The notes under the pieces were generated by a model that had not been told where the DNA came from, made no database searches, and saw only the letters and a program-made list of their open reading frames with translations. The translations under genes were made by a program, and so were the position numbers. A DNA stretch of 10,371 nucleotides from Euperipatoides rowelli (Eukaryota > Onychophora > Udeonychophora > Euonychophora > Peripatopsidae). Below, piece by piece: positions 1 through 8,126 of the stretch. Each line of letters starts with the position of its first letter. Within the stretch, counting starts at the first letter, position 1. Where the stretch lies: assembly GCA_003024985.2 (NCBI GenBank), contig PXIH01S0007477.1; one strand, given 5' to 3'.

Positions 1-186
1 CATCAACAACAGTCACATCATCAACAACAGTCACATCATCAACAACAATCACATCATCAGCAGCAGCACCAACAACAGCAACATCAACAACAGCAGCATC
101 AACATCAGCAACATAAACAGCAAGAGAGACAAAGGAGTATGGACTATGGATTAGCGATACATCAGCAACATCATCATCATCAACAG
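1..186 (+). CDS. TNRC18/BAHCC1: Interior exon A of a TNRC18/BAHCC1-like gene: Gln/His-rich segment (5'-partial)
   Basis: Frame 1 is open from the left edge and encodes about 62 residues made almost entirely of Gln and His, beginning HQQQSHHQQQSHHQQQSHH and ending AIHQQHHHHQQ. The only ordinary stretch is QERQRSMDYGLAIH (codons 41-54). The exon ends at CAG|GTAATT, a good splice donor. It ends in phase 0, and the next exon opens in phase 0 as DHQKFNGQ, which joins naturally to the HQQ tract. Reading through the donor meets a stop within 20 codons (TGA near 235). No start codon is needed here, because the exon probably begins, or its acceptor lies, left of the window. Assignment to the family rests on the downstream exons; this tract alone has no diagnostic motif. 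Such tracts are usually disordered and are typical of activation or condensate-forming regions of chromatin proteins (inference). It could instead be a UTR repeat, but the matching phase argues for coding. Confidence 0.72.
1..186 (+). repeat. Imperfect CAA/CAG/CAT trinucleotide repeat with a 15-bp higher-order unit
   Basis: The first 57 bases are nearly perfect copies of the 15-bp unit CATCAACAACAGTCA. The rest is a looser CAN array up to the splice donor. Gln codons mix CAA and CAG, so the DNA repeat is interrupted, which normally lowers slippage compared with a pure CAG run. The array may start further left. Confidence 0.9.
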
Positions 187-634
187 GTAATTAACAACAT
201 CATGGCACTTCACAAAATACTCTTTACTAATATTTGAAAACACTTGTAGGGAAGATATGGGAGTGGGAGATTAATTTTTTTTTCATCTTTGGTTGAACAT
301 TACATTTATCCTTTATTGCATAGGTCATATATTTTGCTAAGTAGTCATCTCATTAGACGGTCCATTGTCTATTGGGTATTACACTACAAGAATGTAAATA
401 TTGAATGGGATGGTGGGATAGGCACCTACAAATTCTAAATATCATCTTTATAAAATTACAAAGATAGGAAATTATATCTTGGATTATATTAACTCATCCT
501 AATTATGGGTAAAGCACTAACTTTTCAAAAGATAGCAGCAAATTTGGAAAATATACCAGTATATTTTTTATTTAATCTTATAGTGGTAACATATTATGAT
601 TTACTTGTAAAAAAGTTTGTACTCCTATTTTTTT

Positions 635-842
635 TGACTGATGGCCAAAACTGTTGCCAACTCCTCTTCCCATAAAATCTCTTTAGGCATATGAAATTTT
701 TCATGATTTGGGCANACAATTACCACTTTGATAATACTGACTGCCAACAGTGTTGCCAACTCTTCTTCCTATAAAATCTCTAAATATAAAGTCATATGAA
801 ATTTTTCATGAATTTGGCCGCATAACTACCGCTTTCATAATA
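635..842 (+). repeat. Diverged tandem duplication of about 103 bp overlapping the left end of a MITE
   Basis: Copy 1 (635-737) and copy 2 (738-842) both start TGACTG. They share GTTGCCAACTC, TTCTTCC/CTCTTCCC, ATAAAATCTCT, CATATGAAATTTTTCATGA, TTTGG and a common ending (TACC then TTTGATAATAC or TTTCATAATAC). Copy 2 has about 5 extra bases after ATAAAATCTC. Copy 2 is the left end of the inverted-repeat element at 748-1088. Copy 1 is therefore either a tandem duplication that took in some flank, or the remnant of a second insertion of the same family. Confidence 0.8.
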
Positions 843-1088
843 CATACTATATAAATGTTACAATATAGACTATTTTATAACCTACACTATAACAAAAGTA
901 CTACTACATAATTTAAAATAATATATTCTCATCCTCCTCTTCTCCAGGTATTGATGGCTAGGATTTGAGGGTGTCAGACTATGAATACAAAGCTTTTGTA
1001 CCAATCTTCTGTCGTTCATAAAACCACTAGAAACTAGAAAGTCACTTTTGTAAAATTTAGAGATTTATTGCTAAAGTTGGCAACACTG
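748..1088. mobile_element. hAT-like MITE, non-autonomous, 341 bp
   Basis: The left end CAGTGTTGCCAACT (748-761) is an exact inverted match to the right end AGTTGGCAACACTG (1075-1088). The similarity extends inward: AAATCTCTAAAT occurs near 774-785 and, reversed, near 1052-1063. That gives terminal inverted repeats of about 40 bp. The flanks are ACTGCCAA (740-747) and TCAGCCAA (1089-1096), matching at 6 of 8 positions, as an old 8-bp target duplication would. CAG-starting ends and 8-bp duplications are typical of hAT elements. There is no transposase frame inside, so an autonomous relative would be needed to move it. The interior is AT-rich and includes a cryptic acceptor-like TCTTCTCCAG at about 938-947. 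Confidence 0.68.
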
Positions 1089-1478
1089 TCAGCCAACCTA
1101 CTAAGCCACTAGGTTCAAAATCACTTATTTAAAATTTATTCACTATTGAGTTTTATGTGGCATTATGACTATTTAAATGAAATTCATTTTTTACTTCATA
1201 TGATTTTATTGTAGGTCATTAATTATTATTACAGTAGTAGTTGTAGTAGCCTAATTTTTTTTCTTGTTTTTCATATAATTATAATCATTTCATCATTATA
1301 ATTATCTACATCATTAGACTCTTAATTAATATAATCAGTATCAGTGCTATTATTTATCATTATTTTACGAATTTTCTCTTCAATTTATTACATTTTTATT
1401 ATTATTAGTATTAAATCAAATTACCAAGAAATGATAACTAATACTAATCAAATTAATATATTATATCTGTACTTGCAG

Positions 1479-3043
1479 GATCACCAGAAATTTAATGGGC
1501 AATCTATCGAAAGGTTTGAATTAGAAAGGCTGGAAAAGAAAGTTTCTAGTGTCAAAGTTACTCCGGTCCCTGATACTAATCAATCTCATGTCTCAGAACC
1601 TATCTTCACACCTCATCCACCTGAAACTCAGGAAAAACATGAAACCAAAGAAAATTCATCTCATGAACATGTGCCAGGAATACATCATGGACAATCTTGT
1701 CAGTTTGCTTATTCACCTCATCCATCATCTCATCCATCACCTCATCCTTCATCTCATCCCTCACCTCACCCATCACCTCATCCCTCACCTCACCCATCAC
1801 CTCATCCATCACCTCATCCTTCACCACATCCTTCGCCTATTCCATCACCTCATATAACATCTCATATAATATCTCAACCATCGCATCATCCATCTTATCC
1901 ATCACCTTTCCCTTACTTTTATGAAACTGCTAATGTGATGCCCGTATCTGCTGTTGTACCTGTAGCTGGATCAATGGTGCAATCTAAAGATTCAATCAAA
2001 AGGTCTCAAGAAGTATCTCCTGTGATAACACCTCCTCAAGAAAATACAGAAGTGGTTCAATGTCCCAGTCCAGAACCTGAACTTGAGCAACCCAAAATGG
2101 AAAAGCTTGAAGAGGAACAAGAGGTAACACTTGTATCAAAGACTGTTTCAACAGGAGATGAAGAACTGTTTGAAGAAAAAATGGTTACAACCAAAGAGTC
2201 GGCAACAGTAATGATTGAAGAAACTCCTGCTGAAACTGAAGAAGTCCCAACAAAGGAAGAAATGTTTGATAAGTTAATTGAAACAGCTCCAGTGCTAAAG
2301 GAAGAAAAGTTAGAAGAGCCCGATTTTACTTGTTATGAAGAAGCAGAACCTCCTAAAATTGATATTCAAATTGTTTCAGAACCGCCAGAAATTGTTGAAG
2401 CATCTAATGCTGCTTTTGAAGAACAAAGTGAAATGATCATCAAAGAAGAAAAATTAGCAACAATTTCAGCTGAGAAACAAGAAGAGGATATACCAGCTCT
2501 AGAACAGGAAGAAGTAACAGATGAACCAGAAAATGGACTGGCTCTCATAACAAGCATTATAGAAGATCAGCCTGTTGCAGCTGTTCCAATACCTTCACCA
2601 CCACCACCACCAGAGGGAGTGTCTCATATGACACTTTACACTGGTATTGAGCAAATTTTGCAAGTAGCAGATGGTCTTGGCTTGCTATGTACTCTTGCTG
2701 AACAAAGGATTTTAGAAGAAAGTCTTAAGGCCAACAATTATGTAAATAGTACACTAAAAGAACCCTTAGAAGAAGAAAAAGTTCCTAGTCATGTAAAATG
2801 TAAATCCCGTATCAAAAAAGAAAAATGTACAAAGTTAAAAATAACTGCAATGAATTCAAATTTTAAGATTGACAAAACCTGTATTGGACTATATACAGCA
2901 GGTGGTTACAGAATACCACCTGGTTCTGAAGGCATGGATGCAATGGAATTAGAAATGAGGCTTAGGCTAGCAGAATTACAAAGGAAATATAAAGAAAAAC
3001 AAAAAGAACTTGCCAGACTACAACCAAAGAAAGAAAAAGACAG
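1479..3043 (+). CDS. TNRC18/BAHCC1: Large exon B of a TNRC18/BAHCC1-like gene: SPHP repeat, acidic region, conserved coiled coil
   Basis: The exon is 1565 nt, 521 codons plus two bases. It starts after the acceptor TTGCAG (D of DHQKFNGQ) and ends at GACAG|GTAAAT; a stop follows at once if read through. Order by exon residue: a short charged start ([11 protein letters not shown]); a Ser-Pro-His-Pro repeat (about 79-125); a Glu-rich acidic region (about 190-390); a proline run ([10 protein letters not shown], about 370-380); [20 protein letters not shown]; a basic patch ([14 protein letters not shown]); [18 protein letters not shown]; and a terminal basic coiled coil ([19 protein letters not shown], about 490-520). 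The coiled coil followed by an AT-hook in the next exon closely resembles my recollection of vertebrate BAHCC1 and TNRC18, a pair of nuclear silencing factors with a C-terminal BAH domain that reads histone methylation. That is the main ground for the name; no database search was possible. A function in chromatin repression is inferred from the family. Confidence 0.85.
1713..1853 (+). repeat. 12-bp coding minisatellite encoding Ser-Pro-His-Pro units
   Basis: About 11.75 units of TCA-CCT-CAT-CCA/T/C read SPHP, with two early SSHP variants and one late SPIP. Differences are mostly at third positions, so the unit is not freshly amplified throughout. Units from about 1761 to 1820 are the most alike, which points to recent local copying. 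The array has no stops in several frames on both strands, so it yields spurious open frames there. Histidine at every fourth residue in a proline context predicts an extended, disordered, possibly metal-binding stretch (inference). Confidence 0.93.
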
Positions 3044-3379
3044 GTAAATAAATATTTATTACAATAAAATATAGAATAAAATGATTATTTGACTGGTTAG
3101 AGAATGTTCACACATTTTATTATTTAACTGTTGGGGTGAATGAGATACAAATTTAGTTAAATTTTGGTGACATCTGTGGAAGGAGAGAAGCATACTAATT
3201 GAGTGAGTAGCCAATTAGACACATTTGAAGTTGGATTACTATTAAAGTGTATTATTAATGCTATTTTCAGCTAATCAATTTTCATTTTGCCAAAATAATA
3301 TATGTTTAATTCATCAAATGTCCTTATTTCATTTAAAAACATATTAAAATCTTAGTTTAATACAATGTTAGAAAATAGT

Positions 3380-3403
3380 GATGATGTCATGTATTACATC
3401 ATC
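3380..3403. repeat. 8-bp perfect inverted repeat with 8-nt loop
   Basis: GATGATGT (3380-3387) and ACATCATC (3396-3403) are exact reverse complements around CATGTATT. It lies inside intron 2 and has no assigned role. Confidence 0.8.
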
Positions 3404-4142
3404 CTAAACAGAAATCAAAGCAACCACCAGCTAACATATTAATTTTTGTATGGTTTCTTATGAAAAGTGGCAAGTGCTCTAACTTGTAGGTANCAAAATA
3501 ACGTCTATCCAGAGCATAAGCTGAAAATGACCCCTTCAGTGGCCAAGCATGTTTGTATACGAGTTTGCTAATGCGACACGAGTAATGACAGAAACCTCCT
3601 AACATATCGTGTCTTTTAGGTTGTCAATTGTTTGTGGCTTATTACTGTAAGCTTTGTAGATGTTAATTTCCATAGGGAACCATACAAAAATTAAAAAGTT
3701 ATTAAAGAATGTTTTTGGTTTCCTAGTGAGACAATCACTCTATAAATTAGATGACATGTTCGTTTTACTCTAACAATGTATAAAACTTACATTTTAACAC
3801 CTTTTTTAAATGAAATAAGAAAATTTGATGAATTAAAGATACATTTTTTTGGCCAAATAAAACTTAAGTTAATTGACCAAGTTAAAAATAGAATTGGTAA
3901 TACACTTTAAAATTTAATGTTTATTTTCATAAACTTTACAGTTGAATTTTTAACCTGGAAAATCATGGTTGATTCTTACAATGTTAATCTAATTATACTG
4001 AATTGCTTTCCTAAAGTATTAGACTAATCACCTCTTCCAGTGCACCATAATGTACTTTCATAATAAATCTATTGTGATATGTGTGTTAGAAAGTGATCTA
4101 ATGAATAATAGACATCATTTTTCTCTTTCACGCTTATATTTC

Positions 4143-4190
4143 GGAACATCTTTGTGATTTGCATGGAACATCTTTGTGATTTGCATGGAA
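4143..4190 (+). repeat. 22-bp tandem duplication, about 2.2 copies
   Basis: The unit GAACATCTTTGTGATTTGCATG occupies 4144-4165 and is repeated exactly at 4166-4187, followed by GAA. Exact identity in an otherwise drifting intron suggests a recent replication-slippage duplication. Confidence 0.95.
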
Positions 4191-4333
4191 TATTAGCAGA
4201 AAGTGTCAGCACATTTTAAATATATGTGATTGCACTATGAGTTTTTTTTTTCTCCTAATGAGAATTTATATATAAGTTATTGAAAACAAAATGGAGGAGA
4301 ACTGCACCACATTTAAATACATTAGTAAATTGA

Positions 4334-4347
4334 CCATTAGGGGGAGC
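4334..4347 (+). promoter_or_regulatory. CTCF-like motif match (weak)
   Basis: CCATTAGGGGGAGC matches 12 of 14 positions of the widely used animal CTCF core CCASYAGRKGGCRS. It stands in a short GC-richer patch (about 4310-4400) of an AT-rich intron. A single match is only suggestive and could be chance or part of an old repeat. Confidence 0.22.
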
Positions 4348-5076
4348 CACAGCAATTCCAGTGTCTTCGATTTTAGTTTTTTTTTACTCTTCAGCCTTTC
4401 TCAGCTGGAAATTTGAGCACTTTCTATATATTTACATGGCATATCATTTAAATATTAACATCGCTCATTTTAAAAATTAAACTAAATTTAAAGAGTCAAT
4501 AGAGGATTAAAAAAATGAACTTACATTCATTTATAATTATCTCATGACTTTTTTTTTCAATATTGATGAAAAAATACTTTTCACTGTAGCATGAAACGGA
4601 TTATAATTTTAAACTATAGAGATTCGCTCCCTCCTGTTGTTTAAATATATATTTTAACCAAGTCCCATAAGTCCAAGCATTGAAAAAAAATTCAGAGTCC
4701 AATTTAAATATGGAAGCATCATTTCCTCCAAAAGCTACTTTTCACAAATAATTTGCACTTAATAACCATCATTTTATCCAAGAATTGAAAAATTATTTAG
4801 AATGAGGAAGGAGAATAACAGCAGATCACACTTTTGCAAAATATGGAGTGCATAATTTGTGATCCCAATAAAAACTTAGGCACAAATCCTAAAAATATTC
4901 GTATGGAAACACAAACAATAATGGTTGGGCTAGAAAGAATTAAATTATTTAACTTAAGAGTTTATTTCAATTAATATATCAGTTACGGCACTCATTCTTA
5001 ATTAATTTAAAAATCTCATTATGTTAAACAGGGATTACGAATGACTTATTAAAAAGATTTAATATCTTCATTGAAG

Positions 5077-5290
5077 ACGACATTTAAGTAGATCAATATT
5101 TTAATTGCACGCTACCTTTAAATGAAAATAAATCATCTTTTTTTAAATAGATTGAGATATTTTCATTGCTTGCAACACTTTAAATACATTTATATTTTCA
5201 TTCTTACTTTTTTGTTCATCGAATTTGACCTTTAAATATATTTCACCGTATTTTCATTGCGGATAACCTTTAAAAAAAATATTCCCAAAA
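5077..5290. repeat. Degenerate AT-rich tandem repeat (TTTAAAT ... ATTTTCATTGC motif)
   Basis: The motif CTTTAAAT recurs at about 5117, 5142, 5179, 5231 and 5279, often followed by ATATTTTCATTGC (near 5158 and 5251). Spacing is irregular (25-52 bp). Related pieces recur near 5867 (CTTTTAAATAGATTA, then AATGCATGCTAAC) and 5953 (GACATGTAAATGGATCAATATTTTA, close to 5079-5104). It looks like a decayed satellite or a repeat-rich element relic. Confidence 0.5.
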
Positions 5291-5446
5291 TATGTGACCT
5301 ATTAACATTTAGTAACTTGCTCAAGGACAGTGAGAGAGGGGTGATAATTCTCCATGATCTTTTATCAGATGATGAATTTAAATGTTAATCTAAGTTCCCT
5401 CACCTTGCCTTTATAACTCGCTTTAAAGTATAGAAGTTCTAGCATT

Positions 5447-5468
5447 GGGGGGGGNNNNGGGGGGGGGG
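5447..5468 (+). repeat. G homopolymer with four unresolved bases
   Basis: Eight G, four N (5455-5458) and ten G. The Ns most likely mark an uncertain homopolymer length or a small join in the assembly. Other single Ns lie at 715 and 3493. Confidence 0.9.
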
Positions 5469-5911
5469 ATATTCTCTAGACTCATAACCCCCACAAGTGA
5501 TTAAGTTGTCCCAGAGATATTCTTAATCTTTGCATATCATTAAAGAAAGAAATATTTTTCTTAAGAATCAGACAGTGGGTGAGGAACTTTGGCTGCTTCT
5601 GTAACATTCCAATATCTTGTGATCTTATGTGAATATAGAACTGAGGCACAAGTATGAGCAGAAAAATTGATCCGTGTTTGATTCCATTACACTATAGCAC
5701 ATAATACTGTACCGTATGTAATTATAGTGTAAAATTACACTTGCAGGAGAATCTAATTACTAAAGGCTTTTCAATAAATATTTTTTATTGCAAGTGGCCA
5801 TTAAATAGAACATCTTCAATGCACGTAGGCCTACCCGTAATTAAAAATAATGTAATTTCATTTTACTTTTAAATAGATTATTTGTAATGCATGCTAACAT
5901 GAGTTTTTAGC

Positions 5912-6005
5912 TTTTTTTTTTTTTTTTTTAATTTATTCCCCCCCCCCCATGTGACATGTAAATGGATCAATATTTTATTCTTTTTTTTTTTTTTTTTTTT
6001 TTAAG
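5912..6005 (+). promoter_or_regulatory. Composite polypyrimidine tract and acceptor of exon C
   Basis: An 18-T run (5912-5929) is followed by an 11-C run (5938-5948). A 22-T run (5981-6002) then leads directly to AAG at 6003-6005. The last T run is an exceptionally strong polypyrimidine tract beside a less favoured AAG acceptor. A TAG acceptor 24 nt further on (6027-6029) would keep the same frame. Confidence 0.62.
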
Positions 6006-6134
6006 GTTCATGTTGAATCTTCTAACTAGTGAGCATGACCGGAGTCCTAGTAAACGTGGTCCAGGTCGACCTCGGAAACGGAAATTTTTCTCCACGACTT
6101 TAAAATCTTGTCAACCTGAGAAAATGGACTTAGG
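6006..6134 (+). CDS. TNRC18/BAHCC1: Exon C of the TNRC18/BAHCC1-like gene: AT-hook
   Basis: With the two bases left by exon B, this exon reads R-FMLNLLTSEHDRSPSKRGP and continues GRPRKRKFFSTTLKSCQPEKMDLG. The core RGPGRPRKRK is a canonical AT-hook, which binds the minor groove of AT-rich DNA, and it follows the coiled coil as I recall for vertebrate BAHCC1/TNRC18. The donor is TTAGG|GTAAGA at 6135, close to consensus, leaving phase 2. The acceptor is uncertain: 6006 (after a long T run) adds FMLNLLTS, while 6030 (after CTAACTAG) joins exon B as KKEKDSEHDRSPSKRGP. The shorter form resembles the charged family linker better and lacks the odd hydrophobic insert, so I lean slightly to 6030 as the main start. 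Both stay in frame. Confidence 0.82.
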
Positions 6135-7055
6135 GTAAGATAGAAAATTCTATAACAATGAAATAACTGACAGCCTTCTTAAATAAATGGAAAAAATAGT
6201 TGCTAAATCAATTAAAAGTATTCTTTTTTAACAGTATTTCTATTTCAATACTAAAAACTTTAATGGCATTTTCTCTGGTCAATTTTGTTTTCACGACGTA
6301 ACTTGCTTTGAAATAAAAAGATAAATGACAAATCATTTTTAATAACTGTTATAGATAGTAACAAACGTTTTGCAGCAAATGTGAGTAAACACAAAAAGTT
6401 TTTATTAATAAGGGAAATTCATGGCCTGGAGCACAATCGGTCGATATTCAATTCCCCACCAGGTATTCTCCAACATCTATTCATAGATAGTCACGGAAGC
6501 CAGAGTGCGAGTATTAACAAACAATAAAAACTTAATAAGATCACCTTCATTTTTCCAAAAACTATTACCAACTACAAGTAATGTTTTTTTAACGATTTTT
6601 TTTGGTCATAAAGACGACTTTATTAACACCTTGTGAATTAAAGCTTAGGTACTACACAAGCATTGAATAAGGCTATGATCCAAACATGTCATTAATAATT
6701 CAGCAATACAAAACATTAGGATGCAAGCTAGACTAGCATTAATGTTACATCCTAGTTCAGAATTGCATGTACAGAACGTAAAATATAAAATTAAGTGGGT
6801 CAGGCTAGAGTAGCATTAATAGCGCTGAAATCTGACTTTTTTTTAATGCTAAAAATTAGAAGTGCTGGGCATGCCATATGCATATTAGTTCTCTTCGCTA
6901 TAAATTACAACTCAGGTGACACAAACATCAACATTCATTAATATTGTAACATTCTTTCACATTATTCATATCAAAAATAGTTTACCTAGGTCTACTTTAA
7001 ACGATGTTAAGTCAGAGATAAGAGCAAGATGAGGCACTTATGATCTGGAAACATA
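6135..7055 (+). other. First part of the intron after exon C; nothing identified
   Basis: The sequence begins at the donor GGTAAGAT and is AT-rich. A slightly GC-richer patch at about 6420-6520 contains TTCAATTCCCCACCAGG, which faintly resembles a tRNA T-arm but lacks a convincing partner arm. I see no exon or repeat that can be supported. Confidence 0.6.
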
Positions 7056-7391
7056 CCTGCAGATAGGCGGATCCAGAAAATATGATAGGGAGGAGGGTGG
7101 GCACAAAAATAAACTTTTTTTTTTAAGTATAGTAATGCTGCAAATTTAATAAAAATATTTTCATAATAAATAACTTTATTTATATTTTAATTTTAATCTG
7201 AAAATTACCTGTTGAAAAAAAAAAAGTTGTATATAGGTTATAGACCAGCATTTGTGGGTAGAGTATAATAATGGCTTCAGTATAAATAATAAAATTAGTG
7301 TATTTAATTAAAGGCTATAACTCATCCTCATAATAATAAAAATAATATTTAGTTAATAGTCTAATGAAAAGGCTAAAACATTTCAGAACAT

Positions 7392-7885
7392 CAGGGGTGG
7401 ACCGTTAACTTTGGGGACCCTGGACTATCACTTTTTGGGGGCCTACCCAATTGCCGAAAACTGTTTTTTACTGTTTTTAAATAAAAATTATAGGCAACAG
7501 ACATTGAAGAATTTTATTTTATTTGATGCACTTGAATACACAAACCTTTATATCAGTTGTAATGAAACACAGTTTTTGTTACATAACAAAAAAACAAATT
7601 TAAATAAACAAATAAAATGTGTTAGGTATTACTTTTAGTAATAGTAACAAACGAAAAAATGAAACATGAAATTCTCAGGTCAAGAATAAAGACTAAAAAA
7701 AAAAAAAAAAAAATACTAATTAAAAAAAAAAAAAAAAATTCTAGAATCTACGAATAATTTATTTTTTCTTAAAATCGCAATACAAATTGTTTTATTTTAA
7801 TTTTTTTTTGACCGCAAGGGGGGCCTGTGATTAAACGGGGCCCTGGGCTGCAGCCCAAAAAGACCATGCCTAAATCCGCCCCTTG
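7392..7885. mobile_element. Inner hAT-type MITE, 494 bp, with perfect 8-bp target-site duplication
   Basis: The left end CAGGGGTGGACC and the right end, read in reverse, CAAGGGGCGGATTTAGG form short imperfect inverted repeats of hAT type. Both sides carry the identical octamer CAGAACAT (7384-7391 and 7886-7893), the signature of hAT integration. GC-rich ends surround an AT-rich core with long A runs (about 7695-7738). A 75-codon open frame at 7411-7638 shows no transposase feature and is probably chance. Because it sits within the 7064-8241 element, it inserted later. Confidence 0.85.
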
Positions 7886-7928
7886 CAGAACATAGGTTAT
7901 ATAATTTTTATTATGATTGAAGCATTTT

Positions 7929-8126
7929 AATCAATTATTTGTACTTTTTTTCAATACACTATTAAATTTAGCAGTTTTAATTCCAAAAACACAATGATTT
8001 ACATTCAGGGAAGGGTCAAGAAAAAAAAATGACATAAGAGTGGGGGACATGTTTTATTACTTTTTTTAATAAATTATTAGTACCGGTACTATTTTTTTTT
8101 TTAATTGTAATCAATTATTTGTACTT
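7929..8126 (+). repeat. 18-bp exact direct repeat, 180 bp apart, inside the outer element
   Basis: AATCAATTATTTGTACTT occurs at 7929-7946 and again at 8109-8126. It may be a subterminal repeat of the transposon or the trace of an internal duplication. Between the copies is the perfect 12-bp palindrome AGTACCGGTACT (8079-8090). Confidence 0.8.

Larger units (their letters stand above)
187..1478 (+). other. Intron 1 (phase 0)
   Basis: It is bounded by CAG|GTAATT at 187 and by the acceptor TATATCTGTACTTGCAG ending at 1478. The intron is AT-rich and has no credible coding sequence. An open frame starting at an ATG at 1344 runs into exon B, but its first 45 codons are Ile/Phe/Tyr-rich read-through of AT-rich intron and lie upstream of the acceptor. 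The intron holds a hAT-like MITE (748-1088) and a tandem duplication of the MITE's left end (635-842). One ambiguous base lies at 715. Confidence 0.78.
3044..6005 (+). other. Intron 2 (phase 2), about 2.96 kb
   Basis: The donor is CAG|GTAAAT at 3044. The acceptor is AAG ending at 6005 after a 22-T tract, or alternatively TAG ending at 6029. The sequence is strongly AT-rich. It includes an inverted repeat (3380-3403), a moderate-complexity patch (3399-3605), a 22-bp tandem duplication (4143-4190), a CTCF-like match (4334-4347), degenerate TTTAAAT repeats (about 5077-5290, with relatives near 5867 and 5953) and a G run broken by Ns (5447-5468). I see no exon with good splice sites and sustained coding potential. 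Confidence 0.72.

Noticed and set aside
938-975. Acceptor-like TCCTCCTCTTCTCCAG followed by possible exon sequence
   Set aside because: The following bases hit a stop within a few codons in the needed frame, there is no donor at a sensible distance, and it lies inside the MITE.
1344-1478. ATG-initiated N-terminal extension ([11 protein letters not shown]...) of the exon B frame, which looks like a signal peptide or membrane segment
   Set aside because: It is AT-rich intron read through. A good acceptor ends at 1478, the phase matches exon A, and the hydrophobic residues come from ATT/TTT/TAT-rich DNA.
1549-1924. Open frames of 102 and 75 codons on plus and 73 codons on minus across the SPHP array
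   Set aside because: They are shadows of a 12-bp repeat that lacks stops in other frames; their composition is pure repeat translation.
2366-2557. Minus-strand 63-codon frame
   Set aside because: It is antisense to the coding acidic region, without family features.
3399-3605. Minus-strand 68-codon frame (contains an unknown residue)
   Set aside because: It is short, crosses an N at 3493, and shows no recognisable domain or splice context. The DNA patch itself is kept as a finding.
6420-6520. tRNA-like T-arm (TTCAATTCCCCACC) suggesting another SINE or tRNA
   Set aside because: No matching stem on the 5' side and no clear A box at the right distance.
7411-7638. 75-codon plus-strand frame
   Set aside because: It lies wholly within the inner MITE, with no transposase motif; chance frame.
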